From an uncultured Lachnospiraceae bacterium (GTDB taxonomy: Bacteria; Bacillota; Clostridia; Lachnospirales; Lachnospiraceae), in NCBI GenBank assembly GCA_945787485.1, contig CALZHV010000010.1:1-23763 (forward strand): a stretch of DNA of 23,763 nucleotides. The letters run 5' to 3'. Below, one piece after another: positions 14,080 to 22,502 of the stretch (its first letter is position 1; every line of letters starts with the position of its first letter). The position numbers and the translations under genes are program-made. The notes under the pieces were generated by a model that made no database searches, was not told where the DNA came from, and was given only the letters and a program-made list of their open reading frames with translations.

Positions 14080-16404
14080 CTATAGTATCAATTCCTCCAA
14101 TCTGTCTTTTAATGAAGTATATCTTTTTTGTTCTTCTGTATTGTCTATCATCTGATTTACCAGATTAAGATTACCCACTATTACGACCATTCTTTTTGCT
14201 CTCGTAATAGCCGTGTACAGCAGGTTTCTGTTCATAAGCTTCTTCGGTCCGTTGTAAATAGGAATGACAACTGCCGGATATTCGCTACCCTGTGATTTAT
14301 GAATTGTAACCGCAAATGCATGCTCAAGCTCATTTAAAGCCGAAAACGGATAAACCGATTCCCTGCCGTCATCAAACAGAACCGTTAATTCTTCATCATA
14401 GTCGTTCACATCGGTAATAATTCCCATGTCTCCGTTAAATACGCCTATACCTTCATCTATAACGTATCCCTTTGTATTTACACCCGGTTTTACAGCTCCG
14501 TAAATCTTCCACTCCTGCTTATAATTATTCTTTACCTGCATAACCTTGTCTCCCTCCCGGAAAACAATGTCATTTCTATCCTTTTCACGTCTGTCCGGAG
14601 ATGGCGGATTTAATAATTCCTGAAGCTTTTCATTCATGTTTTCAACACCAACATCATATCTTTTCATCGGCGATAAAACCTGAATATCCTCTGGTTTGAC
14701 ATTAAGATATTTCGGAAGATTGTCTGATACAAGCTCTTTAACTTCATTTATTATGCTTACAGCGTTGTTTCTTGGAATAAAGAAAAAATCCTTACTTTTG
14801 TTCATTATCTCAAGATGCTCACCTCTGTTAATTTTATGAGCATTTTCCACTATGTCACTGCCTTCATCCTGTCTGAAAATTCTGTTTAATGTCGTAACGG
14901 GAAAACAGTCAGATTTAATTATATCCTTAAGCACATTACCCGCACCCACCGAAGGAAGCTGGTTTACATCTCCGACAAGAATTAATCTTGTTCCCGGAGC
15001 AATAGCCTGAAGCAAAGAATAAAAAATGTAGTTATCTACCATCGACATCTCATCAACTATTACGGCATCACATTCCAACGGATTGTCTCTGTTTCTTCCA
15101 AACTTGAGAGTACTGTCCGCCTTTGAATCATCCGATAAAGCACCATTAAATTCCAACAATCTGTGTATTGTCTGTGCCGGCCACCCGGTAGATTCGCTCA
15201 TTCTCTTTGCGGCTCTTCCGGTCGGAGCGCAAAGTCTAAGCTCCATACCGCAGCTTCCATAATATTTTATTATTACATCTATTATTGTTGTCTTTCCTGT
15301 TCCCGGACCACCGGTTATTACAGCAACACCGGAGTTAATAGCGGCTTTAACTGCATTTTTCTGACACACATCTAACTGTATTTTATTTTTTTCTTCTATT
15401 TTACCAATTGCTTCTTCAAGCTCTATTTCCGGAACAGAATAATCAACAATCAAATCAAGCAGCATTCTCGCTGTATTTAGCTCGACAAAATAATTTATTT
15501 TATTGTAAACTCTTTCCTCGTCACCGGTAACCTTAATCATTATTTTATTCTCAATAGCAAGCTCTATTAATTGCGCCTCTATTTTTTCACGATTTTCATC
15601 ATATACTGATTTACCGCTGAACATGCTGTCATATTCCGCATATCCATACATATTGTCGGTTATATCCACCGGCACATCACGAGTTAATTCAATTGCATTT
15701 TTAATAAGTATTTCTTTTGGAAGGTACATATGTCCCTCCGAAGAAGCCATTGTAAGCGCATACAAAATAGCCGACTGTATTCTAAATTCCGAATCAGCAC
15801 TTATTCCTATTTTTCTTGCAATATTATCAGCTATCTTAAAACCGATTCCTGATATGTCTTCTGCGATTTTATACGGATTACCCTTTATTATTTCATAGAC
15901 ATCGTTTCCATACTGGTTAAATATCTTAATGGCCATATTGACACTTATTCCATATTCACCCAAAAAGATAACTACCTCCTGAAATTCTTTTTTCTCGGAA
16001 TATGACGTAGCTATAGCCATCGCTTTTTTCTCTGAAATTCCGGATATTTCCGCCAGACGTTCAGGTTCTTCTTCAATTATTCTCAATGTGTCACATTTGA
16101 ATTTTTTAACGATTTTTTTTGCAAGCACCTCGCCGATGCCTTTTATGATTCCGGAGCCGAGATATCTTTCAATTCCTATCTCCTCCTCCGGCATATGAAC
16201 TTCACAGGATGTGAACTTAAACTGAACACTGTATTGAGGGTGATTAACATAATCACCCTCAGCTACAATGTATAATCCTTCGCCAATACCAAAAAGATTA
16301 CCGACAAAAATTTCATCTCCGTCTTCACCCTCTACCTGAAAAACAGAATATCCGTTTTCGTCATTTTTATATATTATTTTCTCTATGTATCCTTCTCTAG
16401 TCAT
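14080..16404 (-). CDS. recD2: RecD2-type DNA helicase
   Basis: A 774-residue SF1B 5'-3' DNA helicase of the RecD2 family, which acts in DNA repair and replication-fork stability without RecBC partners. An N-terminal OB-like domain (residues 1-75) is followed by helix-hairpin-helix repeats (about 85-200, with GIIKGIGEVLAKKIV and ISGIGFKIADNIA). Motor motifs are Walker A GGPGTGKT (365-372), Walker B DEMSMVD (451-457), GDVNQLPSVGAG (478-489), IHKSQGSEYPAV (701-712) and YTAITRAKRMVVIVG (730-744). All catalytic motifs are intact. The ATG overlaps the end of the flgJ-like gene by 8 bases, so it is embedded and coupled in a flagellar rod gene operon. Confidence 0.96.
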   Translation of the reverse strand: MTREGYIEKIIYKNDENGYSVFQVEGEDGDEIFVGNLFGIGEGLYIVAEGDYVNHPQYSVQFKFTSCEVHMPEEEIGIERYLGSGIIKGIGEVLAKKIVKKFKCDTLRIIEEEPERLAEISGISEKKAMAIATSYSEKKEFQEVVIFLGEYGISVNMAIKIFNQYGNDVYEIIKGNPYKIAEDISGIGFKIADNIARKIGISADSEFRIQSAILYALTMASSEGHMYLPKEILIKNAIELTRDVPVDITDNMYGYAEYDSMFSGKSVYDENREKIEAQLIELAIENKIMIKVTGDEERVYNKINYFVELNTARMLLDLIVDYSVPEIELEEAIGKIEEKNKIQLDVCQKNAVKAAINSGVAVITGGPGTGKTTIIDVIIKYYGSCGMELRLCAPTGRAAKRMSESTGWPAQTIHRLLEFNGALSDDSKADSTLKFGRNRDNPLECDAVIVDEMSMVDNYIFYSLLQAIAPGTRLILVGDVNQLPSVGAGNVLKDIIKSDCFPVTTLNRIFRQDEGSDIVENAHKINRGEHLEIMNKSKDFFFIPRNNAVSIINEVKELVSDNLPKYLNVKPEDIQVLSPMKRYDVGVENMNEKLQELLNPPSPDRREKDRNDIVFREGDKVMQVKNNYKQEWKIYGAVKPGVNTKGYVIDEGIGVFNGDMGIITDVNDYDEELTVLFDDGRESVYPFSALNELEHAFAVTIHKSQGSEYPAVVIPIYNGPKKLMNRNLLYTAITRAKRMVVIVGNLNLVNQMIDNTEEQKRYTSLKDRLEELIL

Positions 16405-16753
16405 TACTTATACCATTACTATACTGATTTTTCATGGATTCATACAGACGCTCTGCCAATCCAAAGCTTCCCTGTTCGGATGCATTTTTCGCATACTGCT
16501 GTACAAGCATGTCTCCAAAATACTCTTCATATTCGCTCTTTTCTTCGGCGCGCATGACAGTTTTTTCCATGCCCTTATATATCTGCTCAATCATGTAAGC
16601 TTCAAACTCTTTTGCCGCTGCCATCATTTCTTCATCAGTTGATTCAGAAGAAACAGTACCAATCTTTTTATCTGTATCTGTATCCTTTAAATATATAGAT
16701 GCATATTCCGAACCATTGATTCCTGATGTGGCACCATTTACAGAAATAGCCAT
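16397..16753 (-). CDS. flgJ: Rod-binding protein, FlgJ N-terminal domain type
   Basis: A 118-residue protein consisting of the rod-binding domain only, as usual in Gram-positives; the peptidoglycan hydrolase domain of proteobacterial FlgJ is absent. The conserved block AAAKEFEAYMIEQIYKGMEK (about residues 45-64) and YFGDMLVQQYAKNASEQGSF followed by GLAERLYESM (about 79-108) identify the family. It likely acts as a scaffold or cap for rod assembly in the cell wall. It follows flgG by 13 bases, and its end overlaps recD2. Confidence 0.9.
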   Translation of the reverse strand: MAISVNGATSGINGSEYASIYLKDTDTDKKIGTVSSESTDEEMMAAAKEFEAYMIEQIYKGMEKTVMRAEEKSEYEEYFGDMLVQQYAKNASEQGSFGLAERLYESMKNQYSNGISND

Positions 16754-16766
16754 CTAATCAACCTCC

Positions 16767-17594
16767 CTATCTAAGGTTATTTGCCTGTTGCATCATATCG
16801 TCCGTTGCCTGAATAGCCTTTGAATTCATCTCGTATGCTCTTTGCGCAACTATAAGATTTACCATTTCATTTGCTACATCTACGTTTGAGCCTTCTATGT
16901 ATCTCTGATGAATCTTACTTTGTGTAAGACCTTGATTCTGGTCCTCAAACATTGGCTCACCTGATGCAGGTGTCACTCTGTAATTGTTTCCTCCGGCCTT
17001 CTCAAGTCCTGCCGGATTCGAAAACTGTGCTATGCTTATTCGTACAGGGTTTCCGTTATTCGTAAGCCGGATAGGATTTCCCTCTTTATCGGTATAACCT
17101 ACATATCCCTCCTCGGAAACAGTAATGGATGTTGCCTGAATGCCGTCCGGCATTATTATTTCATTTCCATTAGTATCAATCAAAGGATATCCCTCTGCCG
17201 TAACAAGCATATTTCCACCTTCAACAGGGGAAACATTAAAGTTACCGTCTCTCGTGTAAAGCATCTCTCCGTTTGCATTTCTGACTCTGAAAAAACCTTC
17301 ACCTTCAATTGCCATGGCAAACGGATTATCTGATGGCTGAAGATTTCCCTGCGTAAACATACTTGTTATCGCAGAAACTCTCGTTCCAAGTCCAACTTCT
17401 GCTGCAACCGGCTTAAGATCACCGACATTGTTTGTTGAAGTTGATTGAAGATTTTGATATAAAAGGGATTTAAAGCTTGCTTCCTGAGTTTTATATCCCG
17501 TCGTATTAACATTTGCTAAATTATTTGAAATTGTATCAACATTTGTCTGCTGTGCTCTCATTCCTGATGCAGCAGTCCATAACGAACGCATCAT
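16767..17594 (-). CDS. flgG: Flagellar distal rod protein FlgG (FlhP-like)
   Basis: A 275-residue rod protein exported through the flagellar apparatus to form the distal rod. The N-terminal signature MRSLWTAASGMRAQQTNVDT then ISNNLANVNTTGYK and the C-terminal YIEGSNVDVANEMVNLIVAQ plus RAYEMNSKAIQATDDMM are classic for FlgG. The middle domain has NPFAMAIEGEGFFRV. Two ATG codons are adjacent at the start; the first has the better spacing to GGAGGT. It lies behind flgF by 18 bases, corresponding to flhP in the Bacillus mbl-flhO-flhP cluster. Confidence 0.95.
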   Translation of the reverse strand: MMRSLWTAASGMRAQQTNVDTISNNLANVNTTGYKTQEASFKSLLYQNLQSTSTNNVGDLKPVAAEVGLGTRVSAITSMFTQGNLQPSDNPFAMAIEGEGFFRVRNANGEMLYTRDGNFNVSPVEGGNMLVTAEGYPLIDTNGNEIIMPDGIQATSITVSEEGYVGYTDKEGNPIRLTNNGNPVRISIAQFSNPAGLEKAGGNNYRVTPASGEPMFEDQNQGLTQSKIHQRYIEGSNVDVANEMVNLIVAQRAYEMNSKAIQATDDMMQQANNLR

Positions 17595-17612
17595 AATATT
17601 TTACCTCCTAAC

Positions 17613-18392
17613 CTATACCTGTCCAAGCTGAACTGTCTTCTCCAATGTCTGATCAACAGTCTGAATCATTTTCTGATTAGTTTCATAGGCTCTGGTAATG
17701 GCAATCATATCGACCATTTCAGTTACCATATTAACATTTGACATCTCCAAATATCCTTGTGTTACGGTTGCATTAGAAGGAATAATTGCTGCTCCTTCCA
17801 CTGCTTCATACATATTTTCACCATAACTTGAAAGAAATTCATAATTTTGGAAATCAACAACCTGTAATGTTGCAATATAATTATTTCCGTCATAAATTTC
17901 TCCCTGTTCATTTACGTTGATTTTTGTAGTAGCCCCTCCGGGTATCTGAATACGTCTGTTTCCTTCACCAAGCACATAATCGCCATCCTTAGTTACAAGA
18001 AAACCATCCTTGGTAATAGTGAAATCGCCATCTCTCGTATATCTGATATGTTCTACTCCACTCTTGTCTGTAGTGCTGATAGTAAAGAAGCCGTTTCCAC
18101 CCAAGGCAAAATTATACTGATTGCCGGTTTCTCGAAAATTTCCCTGGCTCATGTCATAATATGTTTCTCCGATTTTTACACCAAGAGAAACACCGCCTAT
18201 TCCCTGAACCGTCTGTAACCCAACCGTACTGTCATTTATTTTAACAGCAAGACGTCTGTCAAAGGATTGTGATGTTACATCAACCTTTTTAAAACCTGTG
18301 GTGTCAGCATTTGCCATATTGTTGGTTACTACATCCATTCTTTTTTCTTCATTACGAAGACCTGTCCATGCAGTATACAAAGCTCTTACCAT
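17613..18392 (-). CDS. flgF: Flagellar proximal rod protein FlgF/FlhO-like
   Basis: A 259-residue flagellar basal-body rod protein. The N-terminus MVRALYTAWTGLRNEEKRMD then VVTNNMANADTTGFKK and the C-terminus LEMSNVNMVTEMVDMIAITR, AYETNQKMIQTVDQTLEK, are the rod/hook family ends. The central FALGGNGFFTI motif is shared with FlgG. As the first of the two rod genes behind mreB it corresponds to B. subtilis flhO, and FlgF is the nearest classical name. It starts 9 bases after the mreB stop, so it is surely cotranscribed with mreB. Confidence 0.92.
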   Translation of the reverse strand: MVRALYTAWTGLRNEEKRMDVVTNNMANADTTGFKKVDVTSQSFDRRLAVKINDSTVGLQTVQGIGGVSLGVKIGETYYDMSQGNFRETGNQYNFALGGNGFFTISTTDKSGVEHIRYTRDGDFTITKDGFLVTKDGDYVLGEGNRRIQIPGGATTKINVNEQGEIYDGNNYIATLQVVDFQNYEFLSSYGENMYEAVEGAAIIPSNATVTQGYLEMSNVNMVTEMVDMIAITRAYETNQKMIQTVDQTLEKTVQLGQV

Positions 18393-18401
18393 CTTTTTCT
18401 C

Positions 18402-19391
18402 CTACTTCTTTTCACTCAAAAACTCTACATATCTTCCTGTTCCAACAGCAACTGCTGTGAGCGGTTCTTCAGCAGTCATTGTAGTTATTCCGGTATTTTC
18501 CTCAATAAGCTCCTCAAGGCCATGTAATAATGAACCACCGCCTGTAAGTACGATACCTCTGTCAGCGATATCTGCAGCAAGCTCAGGTGGTGTCTTCTCG
18601 AGAACAGCATGAACAGCATCAACAACCTGTGCTGTCACCTCTCTCAATGCCTCCTCTGTTTCATCAGAAGATACCGTAACTGTTTTTGGCAACCCTGTCA
18701 CAAGGTTTCTGCCTCTTACATCCATAGTTATATTTTCCGGTCTCTTATAGCATGTTCCGATATTTATTTTTATTTCCTCAGCAGTACGCTCTCCAATTAA
18801 AAGATTATGCCTTTTTCTCATAAATCTTACTATTGCATCATCGAAATCATCTCCTGCTGTTTTGATTGATGAGCTTACAACCGTGCCACCGAGTGAAATA
18901 ACAGCTATGTCTGACGTACCGCCTCCAATATCAACTATCATGTTACCGCAAGGTCTTGAAATATCTATTCCTGCTCCTATTGCAGCAGCAACCGGCTCCT
19001 CGATAATATATACATCTCTTGCGCCAGCCTGATATGTTGCATCTTCAACAGCCTTTTTTTCAACTTCTGTTACTCCCGAAGGAACACAGACACTTATTCG
19101 TGGTCTTCTTCCAAAGAAACTCTTTCCAACTGCCTTTTCTATAAAATATTTAAGCATTTTCTCGGTAATTGTATAATTTGAAATAACACCTTGTCTAAGT
19201 GGTCTGACTGCAACTATGTTGCCCGGTGTTCTGCCAAGCATAAGTCTGGCTTCTTCACCTATCGCCTTTATTTTATCTGTATCCTTATCGTAAGCAACGA
19301 CGGATGGCTCCTTCAAAACAACGCCCTTGCCTTTAACATATACTAAAATACTGGCTGTTCCCAAATCTATTCCAATATCTGAATTAGCCAT
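18402..19391 (-). CDS. mreB: MreB/Mbl family actin-like protein
   Basis: A 329-residue actin homologue that forms membrane-bound filaments guiding cell-wall synthesis. Actin-fold motifs are intact: phosphate 1 IGIDLGTASILVYVKGKG (about residues 7-24), the IIEEPVAAAIGAG region (about 129-141), phosphate 2 MIVDIGGGTSDIAVISLGG (about 151-169) and adenosine motif IVLTGGGSLLHGLEELI (about 284-300). The order mreB-flgF-flgG matches mbl-flhO-flhP of B. subtilis, so this may be the Mbl-type member. Genomes of this group often carry several MreB genes, so it need not be the main one. A possible sigma-28-like promoter lies in the 54 bases before the gene. Confidence 0.95.
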   Translation of the reverse strand: MANSDIGIDLGTASILVYVKGKGVVLKEPSVVAYDKDTDKIKAIGEEARLMLGRTPGNIVAVRPLRQGVISNYTITEKMLKYFIEKAVGKSFFGRRPRISVCVPSGVTEVEKKAVEDATYQAGARDVYIIEEPVAAAIGAGIDISRPCGNMIVDIGGGTSDIAVISLGGTVVSSSIKTAGDDFDDAIVRFMRKRHNLLIGERTAEEIKINIGTCYKRPENITMDVRGRNLVTGLPKTVTVSSDETEEALREVTAQVVDAVHAVLEKTPPELAADIADRGIVLTGGGSLLHGLEELIEENTGITTMTAEEPLTAVAVGTGRYVEFLSEKK

Positions 19392-19413
19392 ATTTTCTCC
19401 TTTCCGCTACCAA

Positions 19414-19443
19414 ATATATCGACATACTTTCACCTATATTTTA
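19414..19443 (-). promoter_or_regulatory. Possible sigma-28-like promoter before mreB
   Basis: On the minus strand TAAA (19440-19443) is followed after 16 nt by GTCGATAT (core within 19414-19423), one base off GCCGATAT. It fills the 54-base gap between the sensor gene and mreB. The spacing is at the upper limit and the -10 has a mismatch, so it is only a candidate. Confidence 0.35.
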
Positions 19444-19445
19444 TA

Positions 19446-21218
19446 TCACTGCTCTACAAATTCTTCATCTTTCGCTTTTCTGAGAATTAATAATGATGCC
19501 GGCTCTCCATTTAGCCACTCCATTTTAATTTCAGTAATATCCATAATCATGTCCATTTTCTGAATATAACTTCTCCAGCTTGACACATCCTGACTGATAA
19601 ATGGTTTTCTCATGCCGTTAATATTGTCAAACCTGTCATGCAAATCTGTAATAATTTCTTTGCTGTTTCCTCCAACAAAATCTCTTCCCATCATCTCATT
19701 CATCTTTTTATTTGAGAATAATACTTCGCCCGTGGATGCATTTCTGACAAATATTCCAATTCTAAAATTGTTGTATGTCTCTATCAAATGCTGATTAACA
19801 TTTCTTATATTGTCATCACTTTCAGCATTTTCAAGCATAGACCTGATTACCACGCTTATACTCTTCGAAAATACAAGCTCTTCATTAGTCCATGTTCTGT
19901 CAGCTTTTGTTACTGCAAAAAGTAATATGCTCTTTAATCTGTCTTTTTCATATATAGGACAGGTTATGCATGCCTTGAGGTTGTATTTCATCATGTCAAG
20001 TTTCTTCTCGTGACTTGTTGTTGATGCATCTATAGTATACCTGTTTATGTCTTGTTTTAATCTTTCTTCTATGATATATCTTCTGGATGGATAATATTCT
20101 ACAAGCTCCTCTCCCGGAGTTTCACCTTTAACATTCCAATAGGATTTCAAATGAAATTCATTATTCTTGTCATAAGAATAAAGTAATGCCATATCAAGGT
20201 CCATATTAATGCCTACTTCTCTTAAGGTCTGTGCAATTACTTCATCGGCAGAATCAATAAGTCGGCTGTTTACTTTGCTTAACGCCTCATTAATAATTCC
20301 CTGTCTTGCAAGCTCTTCTCTAAGCTTCTTGCCTGCGCCCTTTGCCCTTGCCATTTCCACTTCGACAATTTGATTTTTCTTTATGTAATCAGAAACAACA
20401 TTTGCAATCTGCCACTGACAGTCAACTAATTTTGTAAGTCTTTCTGTTTCTTCTTTTGTATATGAACCAAGTATCCAGATACTGTTCATTTTATTATCTA
20501 CTATAACTGGTGCTGCAGCAATTTTGCCAATTCCGCCTTCTTCTCTTTCGAGAATAACCGCTTCCGCATTTTCCTCGACAATCATTTTGATTTTTTTGTA
20601 ATATTCCTTGTATTCAGGCTTTTCAAACAAATCATAAAAATCTCCGAGATTTGTTGAAGGTCCTGTTGGCGGATAAATAATCTTTCCGTCCATATCTACA
20701 TATGCAGAATATAATTTATTTGTCTTCGCAAAAACATCAAGTAATACATGTATTTTGTCGTCAAATGCAGCTTTGGAATAATCTGCCTGCTTCTGGTCAG
20801 CGCTGCGTTTTGCCGCTTTCTTACTCTCACTTTTCTTTTCTCTGCCGTCAGCTTTACTGATATAAAATTCCGTGCTAACCAAAGTATCACTTAGCTTTGT
20901 AATACAAATTTCATTAGTGACTTCAAAAATGCGACCGTCATCACCAACCATACGGTAATCATGGGAATATTCACTCACATTCGATTCCATTGCTTTTCTT
21001 ACAGCATTAATTACTCTGGCTCTGTCTTCCGGATGTATATAATCTTCTGTGAGCTTTAACCCCTTATTTAAAAGCTCAACATTCATCCCTACAGTACCGG
21101 CATTGGCAGATATATATTCCATTTTTGCTGTTTTATCTTCTAAGTTGCAGGTTTTTACAACTATAACAAAACCCGCTTTCTCAACCGCTTTTTTCAGATA
21201 TTTATTCTCTAATACCAT
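19446..21218 (-). CDS. PAS/GAF multi-domain sensor protein without output domain
   Basis: A 590-residue soluble protein of unknown specific function. From the sequence: an N-terminal PAS-like domain (about 1-120; LTEDYIHPEDRARVINAVRK and YRMVGDDGRIFEVTNEI fit the PAS_3 pattern), a basic linker (125-150), a GAF- or PocR-like sensory domain (about 155-280; SAYVDMDGKIIYPPTG, IAAAPVIVDNKMNSIWILGS), a coiled-coil linker (285-315), a GAF domain (about 315-465; ends RTWTNEELVFSKSISVVI), and a second PAS-like domain (about 475-580). No histidine kinase, GGDEF, EAL, HD-GYP, helix-turn-helix or methyl-accepting domain follows; the gene ends naturally with a stop. It may regulate by protein contact. It sits between the DivIVA-like gene and mreB, all on the minus strand. 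Confidence 0.75.
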   Translation of the reverse strand: MVLENKYLKKAVEKAGFVIVVKTCNLEDKTAKMEYISANAGTVGMNVELLNKGLKLTEDYIHPEDRARVINAVRKAMESNVSEYSHDYRMVGDDGRIFEVTNEICITKLSDTLVSTEFYISKADGREKKSESKKAAKRSADQKQADYSKAAFDDKIHVLLDVFAKTNKLYSAYVDMDGKIIYPPTGPSTNLGDFYDLFEKPEYKEYYKKIKMIVEENAEAVILEREEGGIGKIAAAPVIVDNKMNSIWILGSYTKEETERLTKLVDCQWQIANVVSDYIKKNQIVEVEMARAKGAGKKLREELARQGIINEALSKVNSRLIDSADEVIAQTLREVGINMDLDMALLYSYDKNNEFHLKSYWNVKGETPGEELVEYYPSRRYIIEERLKQDINRYTIDASTTSHEKKLDMMKYNLKACITCPIYEKDRLKSILLFAVTKADRTWTNEELVFSKSISVVIRSMLENAESDDNIRNVNQHLIETYNNFRIGIFVRNASTGEVLFSNKKMNEMMGRDFVGGNSKEIITDLHDRFDNINGMRKPFISQDVSSWRSYIQKMDMIMDITEIKMEWLNGEPASLLILRKAKDEEFVEQ

Positions 21219-21248
21219 TTATTTCTCCTTGTATGTATACCCTCGCAC

Positions 21249-21278
21249 AAAAAGGCTACCACAAATATGCAGCAGCCT
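21249..21278 (-). terminator. Intrinsic terminator behind DivIVA-like gene
   Basis: On the minus strand AGGCUGC pairs with GUAGCCU (7 bp, one G-U) around a 12-base loop, followed by UUUUU. It begins 18 bases after the stop codon at 21297 and ends about 30 bases before the sensor gene. Confidence 0.75.
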
Positions 21279-21296
21279 CATTTACATTAATCTGAT

Positions 21297-22247
21297 TTAG
21301 TTTGAAAGATCCGGAAACGCCTGATCAGCGACCTTCTTTGTTTCATCGCAAGCCTTAACAACATTCTGTACCGAATCCATAAGCTTTGCCATGTAATCAC
21401 TAAGGTTTTCACATTCTCTCTTTACAGACATACGAACTGTATAAGCTTCCGCTCTCGCCTGACTTCTCATATCCTCACATTCAGCAACTGTATCTGTTCT
21501 TAATGTCTCGCAATCTTCTGCTGTCTGCTCACTAAGCATCCTGCAATTGTTTTCCGTTTCTAAACGAAGGCTGTCAGTCTCTTCTTTTGTTTGTTTTCTC
21601 AATGCTTCACAATCTGCACGAGTTGTTTCCTTAAGCTCCTGACATGAATTAACTGTTTCGATGTGCATTCTGTCACATCTTGAGCTTGTCTCTGATGAAA
21701 GTCTTTCACAGTTATCTCTTGTCTCTCTTGAAAGCTTCTCGCATTCAAACTGTGTTTCTGCTGAAAGTCTGTTGCACTCTTCCTGTGTTGTAGTGGAAAG
21801 CTCTTCACATTCTGCCTGTGTCTCACTGAGCATTCTAGCACATGTAGCTTCTGTCTCTGCAAGCTGTGCTTCACACTTCTGCTTTGTATCGTTTATAAGA
21901 AGGTCTGCGCTCTCTCTTGCTTCAAGCAATGTTCTTGAAATAGATTCATATCTGCTTGCTGATTCTCCTTCTCTTGTACGGAAGGTTTCAAGCTCTGACT
22001 TAAGCTGAGAAACCTGAACTGTGAGTTCATCATTAATCTTCTTGAGATTTTCAATAGTTTCCGATGATTCCTTTAAATTAACCTCACGCATTGTGTGAAG
22101 ATTTTTAACTGTTTCACTAAGCTTTACAACATTTGCCTTAAGCTCAGATACCTCTTTCTCATGATTGGCTATTGTCTGCTCTACATAAGCATCTACAGCC
22201 TTCTTATCATATCCTCCAAAAGAAGTTGTCTTAAATTGTGGCTCCAT
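21297..22247 (-). CDS. DivIVA-like coiled-coil protein with cysteine hendecad repeats
   Basis: A 316-residue protein of unknown function. The N-terminus MEPQFKTTSFGGYDKKAVDA followed by YVEQTIANHEKEVSELK resembles the DivIVA/GpsB membrane-targeting domain with its short coiled coil. From about residue 40 onwards the protein is predicted coiled coil. Residues 121-285 form 15 repeats of exactly 11 residues with the pattern T-x-x-x-C-x-x-(L/M)-x-x-E. Cys is present in 13 of 15 repeats (residue 125, then every 11th; Thr at 224 and Ala at 268 are the exceptions) and Thr leads 13 of 15. T, C and L have the 4-3-4 spacing of a hendecad core. A TTG start six codons upstream is possible, but AAAGGGG sits correctly before the ATG at 22247. 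It is followed by its own terminator. The polar or scaffold role is inferred only from the DivIVA-like start. Confidence 0.75.
   Translation of the reverse strand: MEPQFKTTSFGGYDKKAVDAYVEQTIANHEKEVSELKANVVKLSETVKNLHTMREVNLKESSETIENLKKINDELTVQVSQLKSELETFRTREGESASRYESISRTLLEARESADLLINDTKQKCEAQLAETEATCARMLSETQAECEELSTTTQEECNRLSAETQFECEKLSRETRDNCERLSSETSSRCDRMHIETVNSCQELKETTRADCEALRKQTKEETDSLRLETENNCRMLSEQTAEDCETLRTDTVAECEDMRSQARAEAYTVRMSVKRECENLSDYMAKLMDSVQNVVKACDETKKVADQAFPDLSN
21393..21887 (-). repeat. Fifteen 33-bp (11-codon) coding repeats
   Basis: Imperfect 33-bp repeats encode T-x-x-x-C-x-x-(L/M)-x-x-E. The codons differ considerably between units, so the period is conserved better at protein level than in DNA. 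This argues for selection on the repeat rather than a recent slippage expansion. Confidence 0.85.
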
Positions 22248-22282
22248 TTTCAATACCCCTTTCAAACATTATCTCTATAATT

Positions 22283-22311
22283 AATTTACATCAAATCATA
22301 AAAAATGCCAA
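22283..22311 (-). promoter_or_regulatory. Candidate housekeeping promoter of DivIVA-like gene
   Basis: On the minus strand TTGGCA (22306-22311; 5/6 to TTGACA) and TAAATT (22283-22288; 4/6 to TATAAT) are separated by 17 nt. An alternative extended -10, TGATATACT, lies at 22330-22338. Either would give a short leader to the ATG at 22247. Confidence 0.4.
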
Positions 22312-22338
22312 TATGCACTATGCTATTACAGTATATCA

Positions 22339-22502
22339 CAATCTTTACTATTATGCACTCGTTTTTTTCATTATAAATTTCAATTAATTGTTCATAAAAA
22401 CTAAACAGGCAAAACTCTTTCAAAGAATATCAAACACTTTTGTTACTTTTAGTTTGAAAATTGTGGAAATATGTTTAAATATGATTTAAGCTTTTTATCG
22501 TA
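22339..22502. other. AT-rich divergent intergenic stretch
   Basis: A very AT-rich stretch between the minus-strand DivIVA-like gene and the plus-strand lipoprotein gene. I see no gene, strong hairpin or repeat in it. Confidence 0.6.

Noticed and set aside
21661..22008. Plus-strand frame rich in Ser and Cys opposite the coiled-coil gene
   Set aside because: Reflection of the 33-bp coding repeats; no ribosome site and no independent family signature.
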